A DNA stretch of 64,000 nt from Streptomyces sp. NBC_01803 (GCF_035917415.1 NZ_CP109073.1:3766501-3830500); one strand, 5' to 3'. Counted from the stretch's first letter, positions 1-12,414 are shown. A program made the numbers and translations. Notes: generated from the letters alone by a model not told the origin.

Positions 1-972
1 CAGTGGCTGGGCCGCCTCGTGGTCCAGCAGGACCACCGACTGGCCGTCGATCATGTCGGTGCCCGTCACCGGGGCGTTCATGAAGTGCACGTCCGAGGCG
101 CGGATGTCGCGCAGGCCCCACAGGAGGCCGCGCAGGTCGCCGTTGCTGAGCTGGTCGTCGACGCTCACCACGTCGCCGACTGCGTCCAGCAGTCCGCCGA
201 GCCGGCCCGGGTCGGTGAGTGTGTCGGCGCTCAGGGTCTGGGTCATCAGGGCACGCAGGAAGTTCTGCTGGCGGCGGGTGCGGTCGAAGTCGCCGCCCGG
301 CAGCGACTTGCGCTCCCGCACGTAGGTCAGGGCGTCCTCGCCGTTCATGTGCTGCCCGTCCACGTCGACGCCGCCGACCGCGTTCGTCAGCTCCTTGAAG
401 CCGGTCCAGTCCACGACGGCCAGGTGGTCGACGCGGATGCCGGTGAGGTTCTGCACGGTCTCCACCATCAGCGGCGGCCCGCCCCAGGAGTAGGCCGCGT
501 TCAGCTTCGCGTCGCCATGGCCCGGGATGTCCACCCAGGTGTCCCGGGGCAGCGACACCACCGAGGCGGTCTGGCGGTCCCCGGAGAGCTGGAGCAGCAT
601 CATCGTGTCGCTGCGCGCCGCGCCCGCCTGCCAGGCGGGGCCCTCCTCGGGGGTCTCCTCGGCGTCGAGGCCGACCAGCAGATAGACCTCGGCGTCGCCC
701 GCCGCGCCCGGCGGCTGGTCCTCCTCGGGGAGGCTGGGCAGGGCGTCGGGGATGCGGTCGATGGAATCGAGGGCCTGGTCGGTGCGCCAGTACGCGTACC
801 CGGCGCCGGCGAGCAGGAGCGCCAGGACTCCGGCGACCGAGCCGAGCAGGACGCGCGGCCAGAGCCGTCTTCTCCTGGGCGGCGGCCCGGTGGGTTCGGC
901 TTCGGTATCTTTCTCTATGTCCGTCTCGGGCGCGGCCTCATCGCCCGCGGCGTCCGGTGTAGCGGTCGTCAC
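1..972 (-). CDS. LCP (LytR-CpsA-Psr) family protein, 3' end outside window
   Basis: The frame runs off the left edge, leaving about 324 codons. It reads as a short acidic cytoplasmic tail, an Arg-rich stretch (RRRLWPR), one membrane segment around residues 32-53, then the extracellular LCP domain. Hallmarks are [32 protein letters not shown], a GGVDV strand and [20 protein letters not shown], which carries the conserved Arg and Asp residues. LCP enzymes transfer undecaprenyl-linked glycopolymers such as teichoic acids onto peptidoglycan at the outer membrane face. I chose GTG at 972 because GGAGGGG lies eight bases upstream; an in-frame ATG at 990 has a badly spaced site. It diverges from the str operon. 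Family is confident; the exact polymer is unknown. Confidence 0.88.
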   Translation of the reverse strand, partial: MTTATPDAAGDEAAPETDIEKDTEAEPTGPPPRRRRLWPRVLLGSVAGVLALLLAGAGYAYWRTDQALDSIDRIPDALPSLPEEDQPPGAAGDAEVYLLVGLDAEETPEEGPAWQAGAARSDTMMLLQLSGDRQTASVVSLPRDTWVDIPGHGDAKLNAAYSWGGPPLMVETVQNLTGIRVDHLAVVDWTGFKELTNAVGGVDVDGQHMNGEDALTYVRERKSLPGGDFDRTRRQQNFLRALMTQTLSADTLTDPGRLGGLLDAVGDVVSVDDQLSNGDLRGLLWGLRDIRASDVHFMNAPVTGTDMIDGQSVVLLDHEAAQPL

Positions 973-1027
973 GCTCTCGTCCCCTCCCATGCTCCTACGG
1001 TCATCGTGCTGTTCTCAGGCGCTTGTT

Positions 1028-1056
1028 TTGACCGCAGCCCGTGGGGTAGGTACGCT
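1028..1056 (+). promoter_or_regulatory. Predicted housekeeping promoter of the str operon
   Basis: TTGACC at 1028-1033 and TACGCT at 1051-1056 are separated by 17 bases, a good match to the Streptomyces HrdB (sigma-70) consensus. Transcription would start near 1063, leaving a leader of about 180 bases before rpsL. The rplM promoter candidate further on has nearly the same hexamers. Not tested experimentally here. Confidence 0.65.
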
Positions 1057-1164
1057 CTGACCTTGTGCCTGGGGTGTTCCCTGCGTTTTTTCAGCCCGCA
1101 GAAGAGCTCCCGGATCTGCATCCGCTCCCCGCAGCTTAGCGAGGATCCGGAATCGTGCAGTCTT

Positions 1165-1189
1165 CGACACGCCCGACCGCGTGGGTCGG
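1165..1189 (+). promoter_or_regulatory. Leader hairpin element shared by str and S10 operons, copy 1
   Basis: This 25-base element is identical to the one at 7974-7998 before rpsJ. Its core is CCGACC-GCGTG-GGTCGG, a 6-bp stem with a 5-base loop. It ends 53 bases before the rpsL start, downstream of the predicted promoter, so it would lie in the mRNA leader. Function is unknown; RNA-level control or a protein site are both possible. Confidence 0.6.
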
Positions 1190-1242
1190 TGCGGTGGTCC
1201 AGGTTAGTTTCATCGAGTCGGCACAGAGAAACCGGAGAAACG

Positions 1243-1614
1243 GTGCCAACGATCCAGCAGCTGGTCCGCAAGGGCCGGCAGGACAAGGTCGAGAAGAACA
1301 AGACACCCGCCCTTGAGGGCTCGCCCCAGCGGCGCGGTGTCTGCACGCGTGTGTTCACGACCACCCCGAAGAAGCCGAACTCGGCCCTCCGCAAGGTCGC
1401 CCGCGTGCGTCTGAGCAACGGGATCGAGGTCACCGCCTACATTCCGGGTGAGAACCACAACCTTCAGGAGCACTCCATCGTGCTGGTGCGCGGTGGTCGT
1501 GTGAAGGACCTGCCGGGTGTTCGTTACAAGATCATCCGCGGCTCCCTGGACACCCAGGGTGTCAAGAACCGCAAGCAGGCCCGCAGCCGCTACGGCGCCA
1601 AGAAGGAGAAGTAA
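1243..1614 (+). CDS. rpsL: 30S ribosomal protein S12
   Basis: 123 residues, the standard length. S12 sits at the decoding centre of the small subunit and controls tRNA selection accuracy. [10 protein letters not shown] and [12 protein letters not shown] are the two streptomycin-response loops; both carry wild-type lysines (K43 and K88 equivalents), so the sequence predicts a streptomycin-sensitive ribosome. The start is GTG at 1243 ([11 protein letters not shown]), preceded by GGAGAAAC. The open frame extends far upstream, but that part is antisense to the LCP gene and not credible. First gene of the str operon, only three bases before rpsG. Confidence 0.98.
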   Translation: MPTIQQLVRKGRQDKVEKNKTPALEGSPQRRGVCTRVFTTTPKKPNSALRKVARVRLSNGIEVTAYIPGENHNLQEHSIVLVRGGRVKDLPGVRYKIIRGSLDTQGVKNRKQARSRYGAKKEK

Positions 1615-1617
1615 GCC

Positions 1618-2088
1618 ATGCCTCGTAAGGGCCCTGCCCCGAAGCGCCCGGTCCACATCGACCCGGTGTACGGCTCTCCTCTGGTGACCTCCCTCATCAA
1701 CAAGGTCCTCCTGAACGGCAAGCGTTCCACTGCCGAGCGCATCGTCTACGGTGCCATGGAGGGTCTGCGGGACAAGACCGGCAACGACCCGGTCATCACT
1801 CTCAAGCGCGCGCTGGAGAACGTGAAGCCGACCCTTGAGGTCCGCTCCCGCCGCGTCGGCGGTGCCACCTACCAGGTGCCGGTCGAGGTCCGTCCCGGCC
1901 GTTCGTCGACGCTCGCGCTGCGCTGGCTGGTCGGGTACTCCCGCGCCCGCCGCGAGAAGACCATGACCGAGCGGCTGATGAACGAGTTGCTCGATGCGTC
2001 CAATGGGCTCGGTGCCTCCGTGAAGAAGCGCGAGGACACCCACAAGATGGCCGAGTCCAACAAGGCCTTCGCGCACTACCGCTGGTAG
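1618..2088 (+). CDS. rpsG: 30S ribosomal protein S7
   Basis: 156 residues, full length. S7 nucleates assembly of the 30S head by binding the 3' major domain of 16S rRNA and contacts the E-site tRNA. Diagnostic segments are [12 protein letters not shown] at the N-terminus, [15 protein letters not shown], the beta hairpin [14 protein letters not shown], and the C-terminal [14 protein letters not shown]. It begins three bases after the rpsL stop, so the two are very likely translationally coupled. In E. coli S7 represses its own operon; whether that holds here cannot be seen. Confidence 0.98.
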   Translation: MPRKGPAPKRPVHIDPVYGSPLVTSLINKVLLNGKRSTAERIVYGAMEGLRDKTGNDPVITLKRALENVKPTLEVRSRRVGGATYQVPVEVRPGRSSTLALRWLVGYSRARREKTMTERLMNELLDASNGLGASVKKREDTHKMAESNKAFAHYRW

Positions 2089-2126
2089 TCGCTACCCCAT
2101 CGAGACCGAGAGAAGACTGAAGCCAT

Positions 2127-4259
<2,133 letters not shown>

Positions 4260-4284
4260 CCCTTAAGCTGGAGCAAGGGGCGTT

Positions 4285-4303
4285 CGGGGGCGTTTCGCCC
4301 CCG
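4285..4303 (+). terminator. fusA-tuf intergenic hairpin (attenuator candidate)
   Basis: CGGGGGCG-TTT-CGCCCCCG is a perfect 8-bp stem 25 bases after the fusA stop, without a U tract. It may attenuate read-through or mark an RNA-processing point. In Streptomyces the tuf1 gene is known to have its own promoter in this gap; I could not pick a convincing promoter between 4304 and 4431. Confidence 0.5.
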
Positions 4304-4431
4304 GAGCCCAGCCCTTTTCAACGAAGCGGTCAAGGGTGTCCCCCTCGGGGTCCTGACCGGTTCGGTCGACCATCTGAAAACCTTCCGCAAGGTGCGGGGG
4401 GCGTACAGCACCAGTCCACAGGAGGACCCCA

Positions 4432-5625
4432 GTGGCGAAGGCGAAGTTCGAGCGGACTAAGCCGCACGTCAACATTGGCACCATCGGTCACATCGACCAC
4501 GGCAAGACGACGCTTACCGCGGCGATCACCAAGGTGCTGCACGACGAGTTCCCGAACCTGAATGAGACTTTCGCGTTCGAGAACATCGACAAGGCGCCCG
4601 AGGAGCGCCAGCGCGGTATCACCATCTCCATCGCGCACGTCGAGTATCAGACGGAGAGCCGGCACTACGCCCACGTCGACTGCCCGGGCCACGCGGACTA
4701 CATCAAGAACATGATCACCGGTGCCGCCCAGATGGACGGCGCGATCCTGGTGGTCGCCGCCACCGACGGTCCGATGCCGCAGACCAAGGAGCACGTGCTC
4801 CTGGCCCGCCAGGTCGGCGTGCCGTACATCGTGGTCGCCCTGAACAAGGCGGACATGGTGGACGACGAGGAGATCATGGAGCTCGTCGAGCTCGAGGTCC
4901 GTGAGCTGCTCACGGAGTACGAGTTCCCGGGTGACGACGTGCCGGTCGTCAAGGTCTCCGCGCTGAAGGCCCTTGAGGGTGACCCCGAGTGGTCCAAGAC
5001 CGTCCTTGAGCTGATGAAGGCCGTGGACGAGTCCATCCCGCAGCCGGAGCGTGACGTCGACAAGCCGTTCCTGATGCCGATCGAGGACGTCTTCACGATC
5101 ACCGGCCGCGGCACCGTCGTGACCGGTCGTATCGAGCGCGGCATCCTCAAGGTCAACGAGACCGTCGACATCATCGGTATCAAGGAGACGAAGGCCACCA
5201 CCACCGTCACCGGTATCGAGATGTTCCGGAAGCTCCTCGACGAGGGCCGGGCCGGTGAGAACGTCGGTCTGCTCCTCCGCGGCATCAAGCGCGAGGACGT
5301 CGAGCGCGGCCAGGTCGTCATCAAGCCCGGTTCGGTCACGCCGCACACGGACTTCGAGGCGACCGCGTACATCCTGTCCAAGGACGAGGGTGGCCGTCAC
5401 ACGCCGTTCTTCAACAACTACCGCCCGCAGTTCTACTTCCGGACGACGGACGTGACCGGCGTGGTGCACCTCCCCGAGGGCACCGAGATGGTCATGCCCG
5501 GCGACAACACCGACATGAGGGTCGAGCTGATCCAGCCGATCGCCATGGAGGAGGGCCTGAAGTTCGCCATCCGTGAGGGTGGCCGGACCGTGGGCGCCGG
5601 CCAGGTCACCAAGATCATCAAGTGA
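4432..5625 (+). CDS. tuf: Elongation factor Tu
   Basis: 397 residues, full length. EF-Tu delivers aminoacyl-tRNA to the ribosomal A site as a GTP complex. Motifs are [10 protein letters not shown] (P-loop), RGITI (switch I), DCPGHADY (switch II), NKADMVD and the SALKALEGD region. Domain II/III signatures include [13 protein letters not shown] and [20 protein letters not shown], a region contacted by elfamycin antibiotics; no obvious resistance substitution is visible. GTG start at 4432 after ACAGGAGGACCCCA. Last gene of the str operon (tuf1 position), followed by a strong hairpin. Confidence 0.98.
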   Translation: MAKAKFERTKPHVNIGTIGHIDHGKTTLTAAITKVLHDEFPNLNETFAFENIDKAPEERQRGITISIAHVEYQTESRHYAHVDCPGHADYIKNMITGAAQMDGAILVVAATDGPMPQTKEHVLLARQVGVPYIVVALNKADMVDDEEIMELVELEVRELLTEYEFPGDDVPVVKVSALKALEGDPEWSKTVLELMKAVDESIPQPERDVDKPFLMPIEDVFTITGRGTVVTGRIERGILKVNETVDIIGIKETKATTTVTGIEMFRKLLDEGRAGENVGLLLRGIKREDVERGQVVIKPGSVTPHTDFEATAYILSKDEGGRHTPFFNNYRPQFYFRTTDVTGVVHLPEGTEMVMPGDNTDMRVELIQPIAMEEGLKFAIREGGRTVGAGQVTKIIK

Positions 5626-5648
5626 TCTGACCTCTGGCACGGGCCGTA

Positions 5649-5695
5649 CGACGGGCCCCGCTCCGCATGAGTCTCATGCGGAGCGGGGCCCGTCG
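5649..5695 (+). terminator. str operon terminator hairpin
   Basis: A perfect 23-bp inverted repeat, arms 5649-5671 and 5673-5695, with a nominal one-base loop, begins 24 bases after the tuf stop. The stem contains GGGCCCCGCTCCGCATGAG. Only GCTTT follows, so it resembles the U-poor hairpin terminators common in Streptomyces. Confidence 0.8.
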
Positions 5696-5789
5696 GCTTT
5701 CCCGCCCTTCCGGGCGCCTCCATGACTCGGGCTCCGCCCGGTGGCACGCTGGCCGCGAAGAAGCCGCGTAACACCACAGGGAGCACCTC

Positions 5790-6449
5790 ATGGCCAGGAT
5801 CGCGATCTTCGGGGCGAATGGCGCCATCGGCCACCGGGTCGTCAGCGAGGCCCTCGACCGCGGCCACACGATCACGGCCGTGGTCCGCGACCCCGCCTCG
5901 GTCACCAGGACCCATCAGAACCTCACCGTCACCACCGGGGACGTGCTCGACCCGGCGAGCGTCAGCGCGGTCGCCCGGGGTCAGGACGTGCTTGTCAGCG
6001 CTGTCGGCGGCGGTGACGGTCCCGGGCACCAGGCCACCATGAAGCCCTCCGCCGAGTCCCTGGTGGCCGGTCTGCACGCGCTGGGGTCCGGGGCGCCCCG
6101 GCTCATCATGGTCGGCGACGCCGGCTCGTTGCGTACCCCCGGCGGCGGTCGGGTCTGGGACGCGCCCGGGCTGCCCGGCGATGTCGTGCTGATCATGCGC
6201 GCCCACGGCGACGCCCTGGAGTATCTGCGCGGCGTCGCCACCGAAGTCCGCTGGACCTCCCTCAGCCCCGCCGCCCGGATCGAGCCGGGCCGTCGCACCG
6301 GCCGGTACGAGGCGGGGCTGGACGACCTGGTGACCGACGAGCGCGGCGAGAGCCGGATCTCCACCGAGGACTACGCGGTCGCGCTGGTTGACGAGATCGA
6401 GAAGCCGCGGCACATCGGGGAGCGCTTCACGGTCGCCTACGGCGGCTGA
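5790..6449 (+). CDS. NAD(P)H-binding oxidoreductase (NmrA-like atypical SDR)
   Basis: 219 residues. The N-terminus is a Rossmann nucleotide-binding site, MARIAIFGANGAIGHRV, with the GxxGxxG pattern of atypical SDRs. The order of segments (AVVRDPASV, a TGDVLD strand, QDVLVSAVGG, RLIMVGDAGSL, WTSLSPAARIEPG, ISTEDYAVALVDE) matches the NAD(P)H-binding protein family related to flavin and biliverdin reductases and NmrA. The classical YxxxK catalytic pair is not evident. Substrate unknown. It sits alone between the str terminator and a DUF5954-like gene, so it is probably monocistronic. GGGAG lies upstream of the ATG. Confidence 0.8.
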   Translation: MARIAIFGANGAIGHRVVSEALDRGHTITAVVRDPASVTRTHQNLTVTTGDVLDPASVSAVARGQDVLVSAVGGGDGPGHQATMKPSAESLVAGLHALGSGAPRLIMVGDAGSLRTPGGGRVWDAPGLPGDVVLIMRAHGDALEYLRGVATEVRWTSLSPAARIEPGRRTGRYEAGLDDLVTDERGESRISTEDYAVALVDEIEKPRHIGERFTVAYGG

Positions 6450-6551
6450 GGCACGGCGAGGCCGTGAACGCGGGGGCAAGGTAGCCCCTCGAACAGGGGG
6501 ACTTCGCGTAATCGACTGACCGCGCAGCGGTACTCCTGTCACGCTGGGCGC

Positions 6552-7598
6552 ATGAAGGATCACCGGAACAGTCCACCGCGCCACCTGACCTTCCGGGTCA
6601 CCCATCGGGATGATCCGGTCTCCGAGGTCACGGAGCAGGACACGATCAGGGCCGCCGAGCGGTACCCCAACGTCGTCATCCGGGGGCCGGTCTTCGGATT
6701 CGCCGAGCAGCGGCCGGCGGACGGGGAGAGCTGGCGGCTGCTCAGTGACATGGGGGACGGCTTCGCGCAGCACTCCCGGGACGGGCTCAACTCCTACCTG
6801 TGGTTCAAGGCGAAGGACGAGACCGTGGCCGGCGAGCCGCTCCGCGGGCAGCTGCTGGCCGCCGTGGCCCGGCTGGAGAAGGAGCCGGTCGACGAGCTGA
6901 CCGTCGGGGACATCCGCTACCGGATCGTGCGCGGCGACGAGTTCGCCCGCACCGGGCCCGACGGCATCGAGGGGCCGAGGCCCACCGACCCCGACGACCC
7001 CTCGCGCGACCTCGGCGACCGGACCCGCCGGGACGCGCCGAGCCGCACCCGGGGCTTCGTCATCGACCACGCCAGCCCGACCGGGATCATGGAGAGCATC
7101 CAGCGCATGGAGCTGCTCGCCCTGCGCTACGAGGCGCCGCGCATCCCCCGGGACGTCCGGGAGGACTCCCGTCGCGCGCTCACCTCCCACCCCGGTGTCG
7201 TCCTGCTGCCCGCCACCTTCACGTTCGCCGAGCGCAAGACCAGGTCCTGGGAGCCGATGGCCAGCCTCCAGCCCAGCCCGCAGGAGGCCCGCGCGACCCT
7301 GTACAACTACCTGGCCGAGTTCCTCCCGAAGCTGGAGCAGGGTGTCTCCGCCGCCGACGCCGCCACGTACGCCAGGGCCGCCGAGGAGTACCGCGCGGGG
7401 CCGCCGGGCGACGAACTGCGGGTGCTGGGGCGGCGGTTCCGCGTCATCCGGGTGGAGCGGCTGATGCGGATCGGGCCCGACGGCCCGGAGCCGCCGCGGC
7501 CCAGCGACCAGGACCCGTACGGGCCGATGCAGATCCACCCGCCGCTGGCCGAGGTGGAGGAGCGCGAGCGCGCCAAGCGGGCCCGGGGAGGGGGATGA
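6552..7598 (+). CDS. DUF5954-like protein of unknown function
   Basis: 348 residues, soluble, with no signal peptide or membrane segment. I recognise the streptomycete DUF5954 type from HLTFRVTHRDDPVSEVTEQD and NVVIRGPVFGFAEQ, but not a function. The protein looks internally duplicated: YRIVRGDEFARTGPDGIEGPRP near residues 123-144 recurs as FRVIRVERLMRIGPDGPEPPRP near 296-317, and each half also holds a GPVFGFAEQ- or TFTFAERK-like strand followed by a hydrophobic helix. The very charged C-terminus ends ERAKRARGGG. It is the last gene before the S10 leader and has no visible partner. ATG at 6552 lacks a strong ribosome binding site, so the exact start is uncertain. Confidence 0.75.
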   Translation: MKDHRNSPPRHLTFRVTHRDDPVSEVTEQDTIRAAERYPNVVIRGPVFGFAEQRPADGESWRLLSDMGDGFAQHSRDGLNSYLWFKAKDETVAGEPLRGQLLAAVARLEKEPVDELTVGDIRYRIVRGDEFARTGPDGIEGPRPTDPDDPSRDLGDRTRRDAPSRTRGFVIDHASPTGIMESIQRMELLALRYEAPRIPRDVREDSRRALTSHPGVVLLPATFTFAERKTRSWEPMASLQPSPQEARATLYNYLAEFLPKLEQGVSAADAATYARAAEEYRAGPPGDELRVLGRRFRVIRVERLMRIGPDGPEPPRPSDQDPYGPMQIHPPLAEVEERERAKRARGGG

Positions 7599-8059
7599 TC
7601 GGGGGTGGTCCGCCGCCGCGCCCGGCCGGGGCGCCCCCGCCCGGCCCGGCGCGGCCGGCCTCGTGGAGGGGGCTTCTCGCCCGATTGGCACTGTCGGTGG
7701 GCGTTATGGCACACTGACCAGGTTGCTCGGTTGACAGCCGATGCTGCGCGCCTCCCGCCGGGAGGACCGGAAGCGAGTCTCACTGTATTCGTCGCTGCAT
7801 ATATGCCCTGCTCGCGCGGGGTAGCAGCGGAAATACCGGGATCTTCCGGGAAGCGTGGGCGGGGCGTCAGCCAGGCACCTGGTGGAAGTTCTTCCCCCAC
7901 TCCTCACAGAGGAAACACTCCCTCGGCCTCGCGGCTGGGAGGTGCCCGCAGGGGCGAAATCTGGGAATGAGTGCGACACGCCCGACCGCGTGGGTCGGCG
8001 GGGGAGAAGCGGAATCCAGGTTCCGGAGCGTTGAGACGAGACAGGACTACGAAGTAGCC
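7599..8059 (+). other. 461-bp non-coding region upstream of the S10 operon
   Basis: No credible gene. It holds a small hairpin CCTCCC-GCC-GGGAGG (7751-7765), an isolated TTGACA at 7731-7736 without a good -10 at normal spacing, and the 25-base leader element at 7974-7998. The S10 promoter must lie here, but I cannot fix its position. The length suggests a long regulatory leader. Confidence 0.5.
7974..7998 (+). promoter_or_regulatory. Leader hairpin element shared by str and S10 operons, copy 2
   Basis: Identical over 25 bases to 1165-1189. The CCGACC-GCGTG-GGTCGG stem-loop ends 61 bases before the rpsJ start. A further TCCAGGTT is also found a little downstream in both leaders. Conservation in front of two separate r-protein operons argues for a regulatory role. 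Confidence 0.6.
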
Positions 8060-8368
8060 ATGGCGGGACAGAAGATCCGCATCCGGCTCAAGGCCTACGA
8101 CCACGAGGTCATCGACAACTCGGCGAAGAAGATCGTCGAGACGGTGACCCGCACGGGTGCGTCGGTCGCGGGCCCGGTGCCGCTGCCCACTGAGAAGAAC
8201 GTGTACTGCGTCATCAAGTCGCCGCACAAGTACAAGGATTCGCGCGAGCACTTCGAAATGCGCACCCACAAGCGGCTGATCGACATCCTCGACCCGACCC
8301 CCAAGACCGTTGACTCGCTGATGCGCCTGGACCTTCCGGCCGGCGTTGACATCGAGATCAAGCTCTGA
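8060..8368 (+). CDS. rpsJ: 30S ribosomal protein S10
   Basis: 102 residues starting [15 protein letters not shown], the normal actinobacterial form. S10 is a head protein of the 30S subunit and, as NusE, also joins antitermination complexes with NusB. The loop [19 protein letters not shown] and [13 protein letters not shown] are diagnostic. A longer in-frame start at 7967 would run through the leader hairpin and is rejected. First gene of the S10 operon. Confidence 0.98.
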   Translation: MAGQKIRIRLKAYDHEVIDNSAKKIVETVTRTGASVAGPVPLPTEKNVYCVIKSPHKYKDSREHFEMRTHKRLIDILDPTPKTVDSLMRLDLPAGVDIEIKL

Positions 8369-8384
8369 GAGGCGCGGAAGAGAG

Positions 8385-9029
8385 ATGACCAAGCAGATCA
8401 AGGGCGTCCTGGGCGAGAAGCTCGGCATGACCCAGGTCTGGGACGACAACAACCGCGTCGTCCCGGTGACCGTGGTCAAGGCCGGGCCCTGTGTCGTGAC
8501 CCAGGTGCGCACCAATGACAGGGACGGCTACGAGGCCGTCCAGATCGCGTTCGGCGAGATCGACCCGCGCAAGGTGAACAAGCCCCTCAAGGGCCACTTC
8601 ACCAAGGCCGACGTCACCCCGCGCCGCCACCTGGTCGAGCTGCGGACCGCTGACGCCGCCGAGTACACCCTCGGTCAGGAGATCACCGCCGAGGTGTTCG
8701 AGTCCGGCGTCAGGGTCGATGTGACCGGCACCAGCAAGGGCAAGGGCACCGCCGGTGTCATGAAGCGCCACGGCTTCGCCGGTCTCGGCGCCTCGCACGG
8801 CACCCAGCGCAAGCACCGCTCGCCCGGCTCCATCGGCGGCTGCGCCACTCCGGGCCGCGTGTTCAAGGGCCTGCGCATGGCCGGCCGGATGGGCAACGAG
8901 CGCGTGACCACCCAGAACCTGACCGTCCACGCCGTTGACGCGGAGAAGGGCCTGCTGCTCATCAAGGGCGCGGTGCCCGGTCCCAACGGCGGCCTCGTCC
9001 TGGTCCGCACCGCGGCCAAGGGGGCCTGA
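8385..9029 (+). CDS. rplC: 50S ribosomal protein L3
   Basis: 214 residues. L3 binds near the 3' end of 23S rRNA and its long loop reaches the peptidyl-transferase centre. Seen here are [17 protein letters not shown] at the start, the loop [43 protein letters not shown], and the C-terminal [11 protein letters not shown] at 8385 follows GGAAGAGAG. Sixteen bases separate it from rpsJ. Confidence 0.98.
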   Translation: MTKQIKGVLGEKLGMTQVWDDNNRVVPVTVVKAGPCVVTQVRTNDRDGYEAVQIAFGEIDPRKVNKPLKGHFTKADVTPRRHLVELRTADAAEYTLGQEITAEVFESGVRVDVTGTSKGKGTAGVMKRHGFAGLGASHGTQRKHRSPGSIGGCATPGRVFKGLRMAGRMGNERVTTQNLTVHAVDAEKGLLLIKGAVPGPNGGLVLVRTAAKGA

Positions 9030-9037
9030 GGTTACCC

Positions 9038-9682
9038 ATGAGCACCGTAGACATTCTTTCGCCCGCCGGTGAGAAGACCGGCACTGTCGAGCTCCCCGCG
9101 GAGATCTTCGACGCCAAGGTCAGCGTTCCGCTGATCCACCAGGTCGTCGTGGCCCAGCTCGCCGCCGCCCGCCAGGGCACGCACAAGGCGAAGACCCGCG
9201 GCGAGGTCCGAGGCGGCGGCAAGAAGCCGTACCGCCAGAAGGGCACCGGCCGCGCTCGCCAGGGCTCCATCCGCGCCCCGCAGTTCACCGGCGGTGGCGT
9301 CGTGCACGGTCCCGTGCCGCGTGACTACAGCCAGCGGACCCCGAAGAAGATGAAGGCCGCAGCCCTGCGCGGTGCCCTCACCGACCGGGCCAGGAACGAC
9401 CGCATCCACATCGTCACCGGCGTGGTGGACGGCGAGGTCTCGACCAAGGCCGCCCGCACGCTGCTCGGCAAGATCAGTGACCGCAAGAAGCTGTTGCTGG
9501 TCGCCGACCGCGCCGACGCGACGTCGTGGCTCTCGGTCCGCAACCTGCCCCGGGTGCACCTGATCGACCCGGGCCAGCTGAACACGTACGACGTCATCGA
9601 CTCCGACGACGTGGTGTTCACCAAGGCCGCCTTCGAGCGCTTCGTGGCGGGCCCGGCCAAGCCCGAAGGGAGCGACGCCTGA
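9038..9682 (+). CDS. rplD: 50S ribosomal protein L4
   Basis: 214 residues. L4 is an early-assembly 50S protein whose extended loop lines the nascent-peptide exit tunnel beside the macrolide site. The loop is visible as [19 protein letters not shown] around residues 64-82 and looks wild type. In E. coli L4 also autoregulates the S10 operon; a similar role would need a leader target, perhaps in the long region before rpsJ. Its stop overlaps the rplW start. Confidence 0.98.
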   Translation: MSTVDILSPAGEKTGTVELPAEIFDAKVSVPLIHQVVVAQLAAARQGTHKAKTRGEVRGGGKKPYRQKGTGRARQGSIRAPQFTGGGVVHGPVPRDYSQRTPKKMKAAALRGALTDRARNDRIHIVTGVVDGEVSTKAARTLLGKISDRKKLLLVADRADATSWLSVRNLPRVHLIDPGQLNTYDVIDSDDVVFTKAAFERFVAGPAKPEGSDA

Positions 9683-10014
9683 TGAGTGACGGAACCGTCG
9701 CCGAGGTCTCCAGCAAGGAGATCACGCACCCGCACGACATCCTGATCAAGCCGGTCGTGTCCGAGAAGAGCTACGCGCTGCTCGACGAGAACAAGTACAC
9801 GTTCATCGTCGACCCGCGGGCGAACAAGACCCAGATCAAGCAGGCCGTCCAGGCGGTCTTCTCGGTCAAGGTCACCTCGGTCCACACGATCAACCGGCAG
9901 GGCAAGCGCAAGCGCACCCGTACCGGCTTCGGTCGGCGTGCCAGCACCAAGCGCGCCATCGTGACCCTCGCCGAGGGCGACAGCATCGACATCTTCGGCG
10001 GTCCGGTCTCCTAG
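9682..10014 (+). CDS. rplW: 50S ribosomal protein L23
   Basis: 110 residues from ATG 9682, giving an ATGA overlap with rplD. L23 sits at the tunnel exit and docks trigger factor and SRP. Diagnostic parts are [39 protein letters not shown], and the basic tip [19 protein letters not shown]. The N-terminus has about 18 extra residues ([18 protein letters not shown]) before the conserved core; this and the overlap make the start fairly secure. Confidence 0.96.
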   Translation: MSDGTVAEVSSKEITHPHDILIKPVVSEKSYALLDENKYTFIVDPRANKTQIKQAVQAVFSVKVTSVHTINRQGKRKRTRTGFGRRASTKRAIVTLAEGDSIDIFGGPVS

Positions 10015-10052
10015 GAGATCCGGTCCGTCCGATACCGGACGAGGACTAAGAA

Positions 10053-10889
<837 letters not shown>

Positions 10890-10901
10890 GAGCAGGTTGC
10901 G

Positions 10902-11183
10902 ATGCCGCGCAGTCTGAAGAAGGGACCCTTCGTCGACGACCACCTGATCAAAAAGGTGGACACGCAGAACGAAGCCGGTACCAAGAACGTCATCAAGACC
11001 TGGTCGCGCCGCTCGATGATCGTCCCGGCGATGCTGGGCCACACGATCGCGGTGCACGACGGCCGTAAGCACGTCCCGGTGTTCGTCACCGAGTCGATGG
11101 TCGGCCACAAGCTCGGCGAGTTCGCGCCGACCCGCACCTTCCGCGGCCACGTGAAGGACGACCGCAAGTCGCGGCGCCGCTGA
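10902..11183 (+). CDS. rpsS: 30S ribosomal protein S19
   Basis: 93 residues. S19 forms a complex with S13 in the 30S head and contacts A-site tRNA and bridge elements. [15 protein letters not shown] and [29 protein letters not shown] are family signatures. It starts 12 bases after rplB with AGGAG upstream. Nothing unusual was seen. Confidence 0.98.
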   Translation: MPRSLKKGPFVDDHLIKKVDTQNEAGTKNVIKTWSRRSMIVPAMLGHTIAVHDGRKHVPVFVTESMVGHKLGEFAPTRTFRGHVKDDRKSRRR

Positions 11184-11223
11184 GCGGGGTGTGCAGATCA
11201 TGACCGACACCGAAGGGACAACC

Positions 11224-11571
11224 ATGGAAGCCAGGGCTATCGCGCGGTTCATCCGCGTCACGCCCATGAAGGCCCGCCGTGTGGTGGACCTCATCCGCGG
11301 CAAGGATGCCGCGGAGGCTCAGGCGGTCCTGCGCTTCGCTCCGCAGGCCGCCAGTGTGCCGGTGGGCAAGGTGCTCGACAGCGCCATCGCCAACGCCGCG
11401 CACAACTACAACCACACGGACGTCGGCAGCCTCTATGTCAGTGAGGCGTACGTCGACGAGGGCCCGACTCTGAAGCGGTTCCGGCCGCGCGCCCAAGGCC
11501 GCGCCTACCGGATCCGTAAGCGGACCAGCCACATCACGGTGGTCGTCAGCAGCAAGGAAGGGACCCGGTAA
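11224..11571 (+). CDS. rplV: 50S ribosomal protein L22
   Basis: 115 residues from the ATG of [20 protein letters not shown]22 has a globular surface domain and a beta hairpin that reaches into the exit tunnel; the hairpin [20 protein letters not shown] is wild type in outline. In-frame starts at 11191 and 11200 exist, but MEAR is the usual streptomycete start and GAAGGGA sits in front of it. The TAATG junction overlaps rpsC by one base. Confidence 0.96.
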   Translation: MEARAIARFIRVTPMKARRVVDLIRGKDAAEAQAVLRFAPQAASVPVGKVLDSAIANAAHNYNHTDVGSLYVSEAYVDEGPTLKRFRPRAQGRAYRIRKRTSHITVVVSSKEGTR

Positions 11572-12410
11572 TGGGGCAGAAGGTAAACCCTCACGGGTTC
11601 CGGCTCGGCATCACCACCGACTTCAAGTCGCGCTGGTACGCCGACAAGCTGTACAAGGACTACGTCAAGGAAGACGTCGCGATCCGCCGCATGCTGACGC
11701 AGGGCATGGAGCGCGCCGGCATCTCCAAGGTGGAGATCGAGCGCACCCGTGACCGCGTCCGCGTCGACGTCCACACCGCCCGGCCGGGCATCGTCATCGG
11801 CCGCCGCGGCGCGGAGGCCGACCGGCTCCGGGGCAACCTGGAGAAGCTGACCGGCAAGCAGATCCAGTTCAACATCCTTGAGGTCAAGAACCCCGAGCTG
11901 GACGCGCAGCTGGTGGCCCAGGCGGTCGCCGAGCAGCTCTCCTCCCGGGTCTCCTTCCGTCGTGCGATGCGCAAGTCGATGCAGAGCACGATGAAGGCCG
12001 GCGCCAAGGGCATCAAGATCCAGTGCGGTGGCCGTCTCGGCGGCGCCGAGATGTCCCGCTCCGAGTTCTACCGCGAGGGCCGCGTGCCCCTGCACACCCT
12101 GCGCGCCAACGTGGACTACGGCTTCTTCGAGGCCCGCACCACCTTCGGCCGCATCGGGGTCAAGGTCTGGATCTACAAGGGCGACGTGAAGAACATCGCC
12201 GAGGTCCGTGCCGAGAACGCCGCCGCCCGCGCCGGCAACCGCCCGGCCCGTGGTCCCGGTGGTCCCGGTGGCGACCGCCCCGCCCGCGGTCGTGGCGAGC
12301 GTGGTGGCCGCGGACGCAGGCCGCAGCAGCAGGGCGCGCCCGTCGCCGAGGCTCCCAAGGCCGAGGCGCCCGCCGCCCCCGCCGCCGAGAGCACGGGAAC
12401 GGAGAGCTGA
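11571..12410 (+). CDS. rpsC: 30S ribosomal protein S3 with Gly/Arg- and Ala-rich tail
   Basis: 279 residues, longer than E. coli S3 (233). The N-terminal KH domain contains [13 protein letters not shown]; the C-terminal S3 domain contains [17 protein letters not shown] segments and [27 protein letters not shown]3 forms part of the mRNA entry channel. The last 60 or so residues are low complexity: [20 protein letters not shown] followed by an Ala/Pro/Glu-rich end. Such tails are common in actinobacteria. Overlaps rplV by one base. Confidence 0.97.
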   Translation: MGQKVNPHGFRLGITTDFKSRWYADKLYKDYVKEDVAIRRMLTQGMERAGISKVEIERTRDRVRVDVHTARPGIVIGRRGAEADRLRGNLEKLTGKQIQFNILEVKNPELDAQLVAQAVAEQLSSRVSFRRAMRKSMQSTMKAGAKGIKIQCGGRLGGAEMSRSEFYREGRVPLHTLRANVDYGFFEARTTFGRIGVKVWIYKGDVKNIAEVRAENAAARAGNRPARGPGGPGGDRPARGRGERGGRGRRPQQQGAPVAEAPKAEAPAAPAAESTGTES

Positions 12411-12414
12411 GACC

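Noticed and set aside
19..1242. Long plus-strand open frame fused upstream of rpsL
   Set aside because: It is antisense to the LCP gene, has low-complexity Ala/Arg composition, and crosses the predicted promoter and leader hairpin. S12 is complete from GTG 1243.
7731..7736. TTGACA as the S10 promoter -35 box
   Set aside because: No acceptable -10 hexamer lies 16-19 bases downstream.
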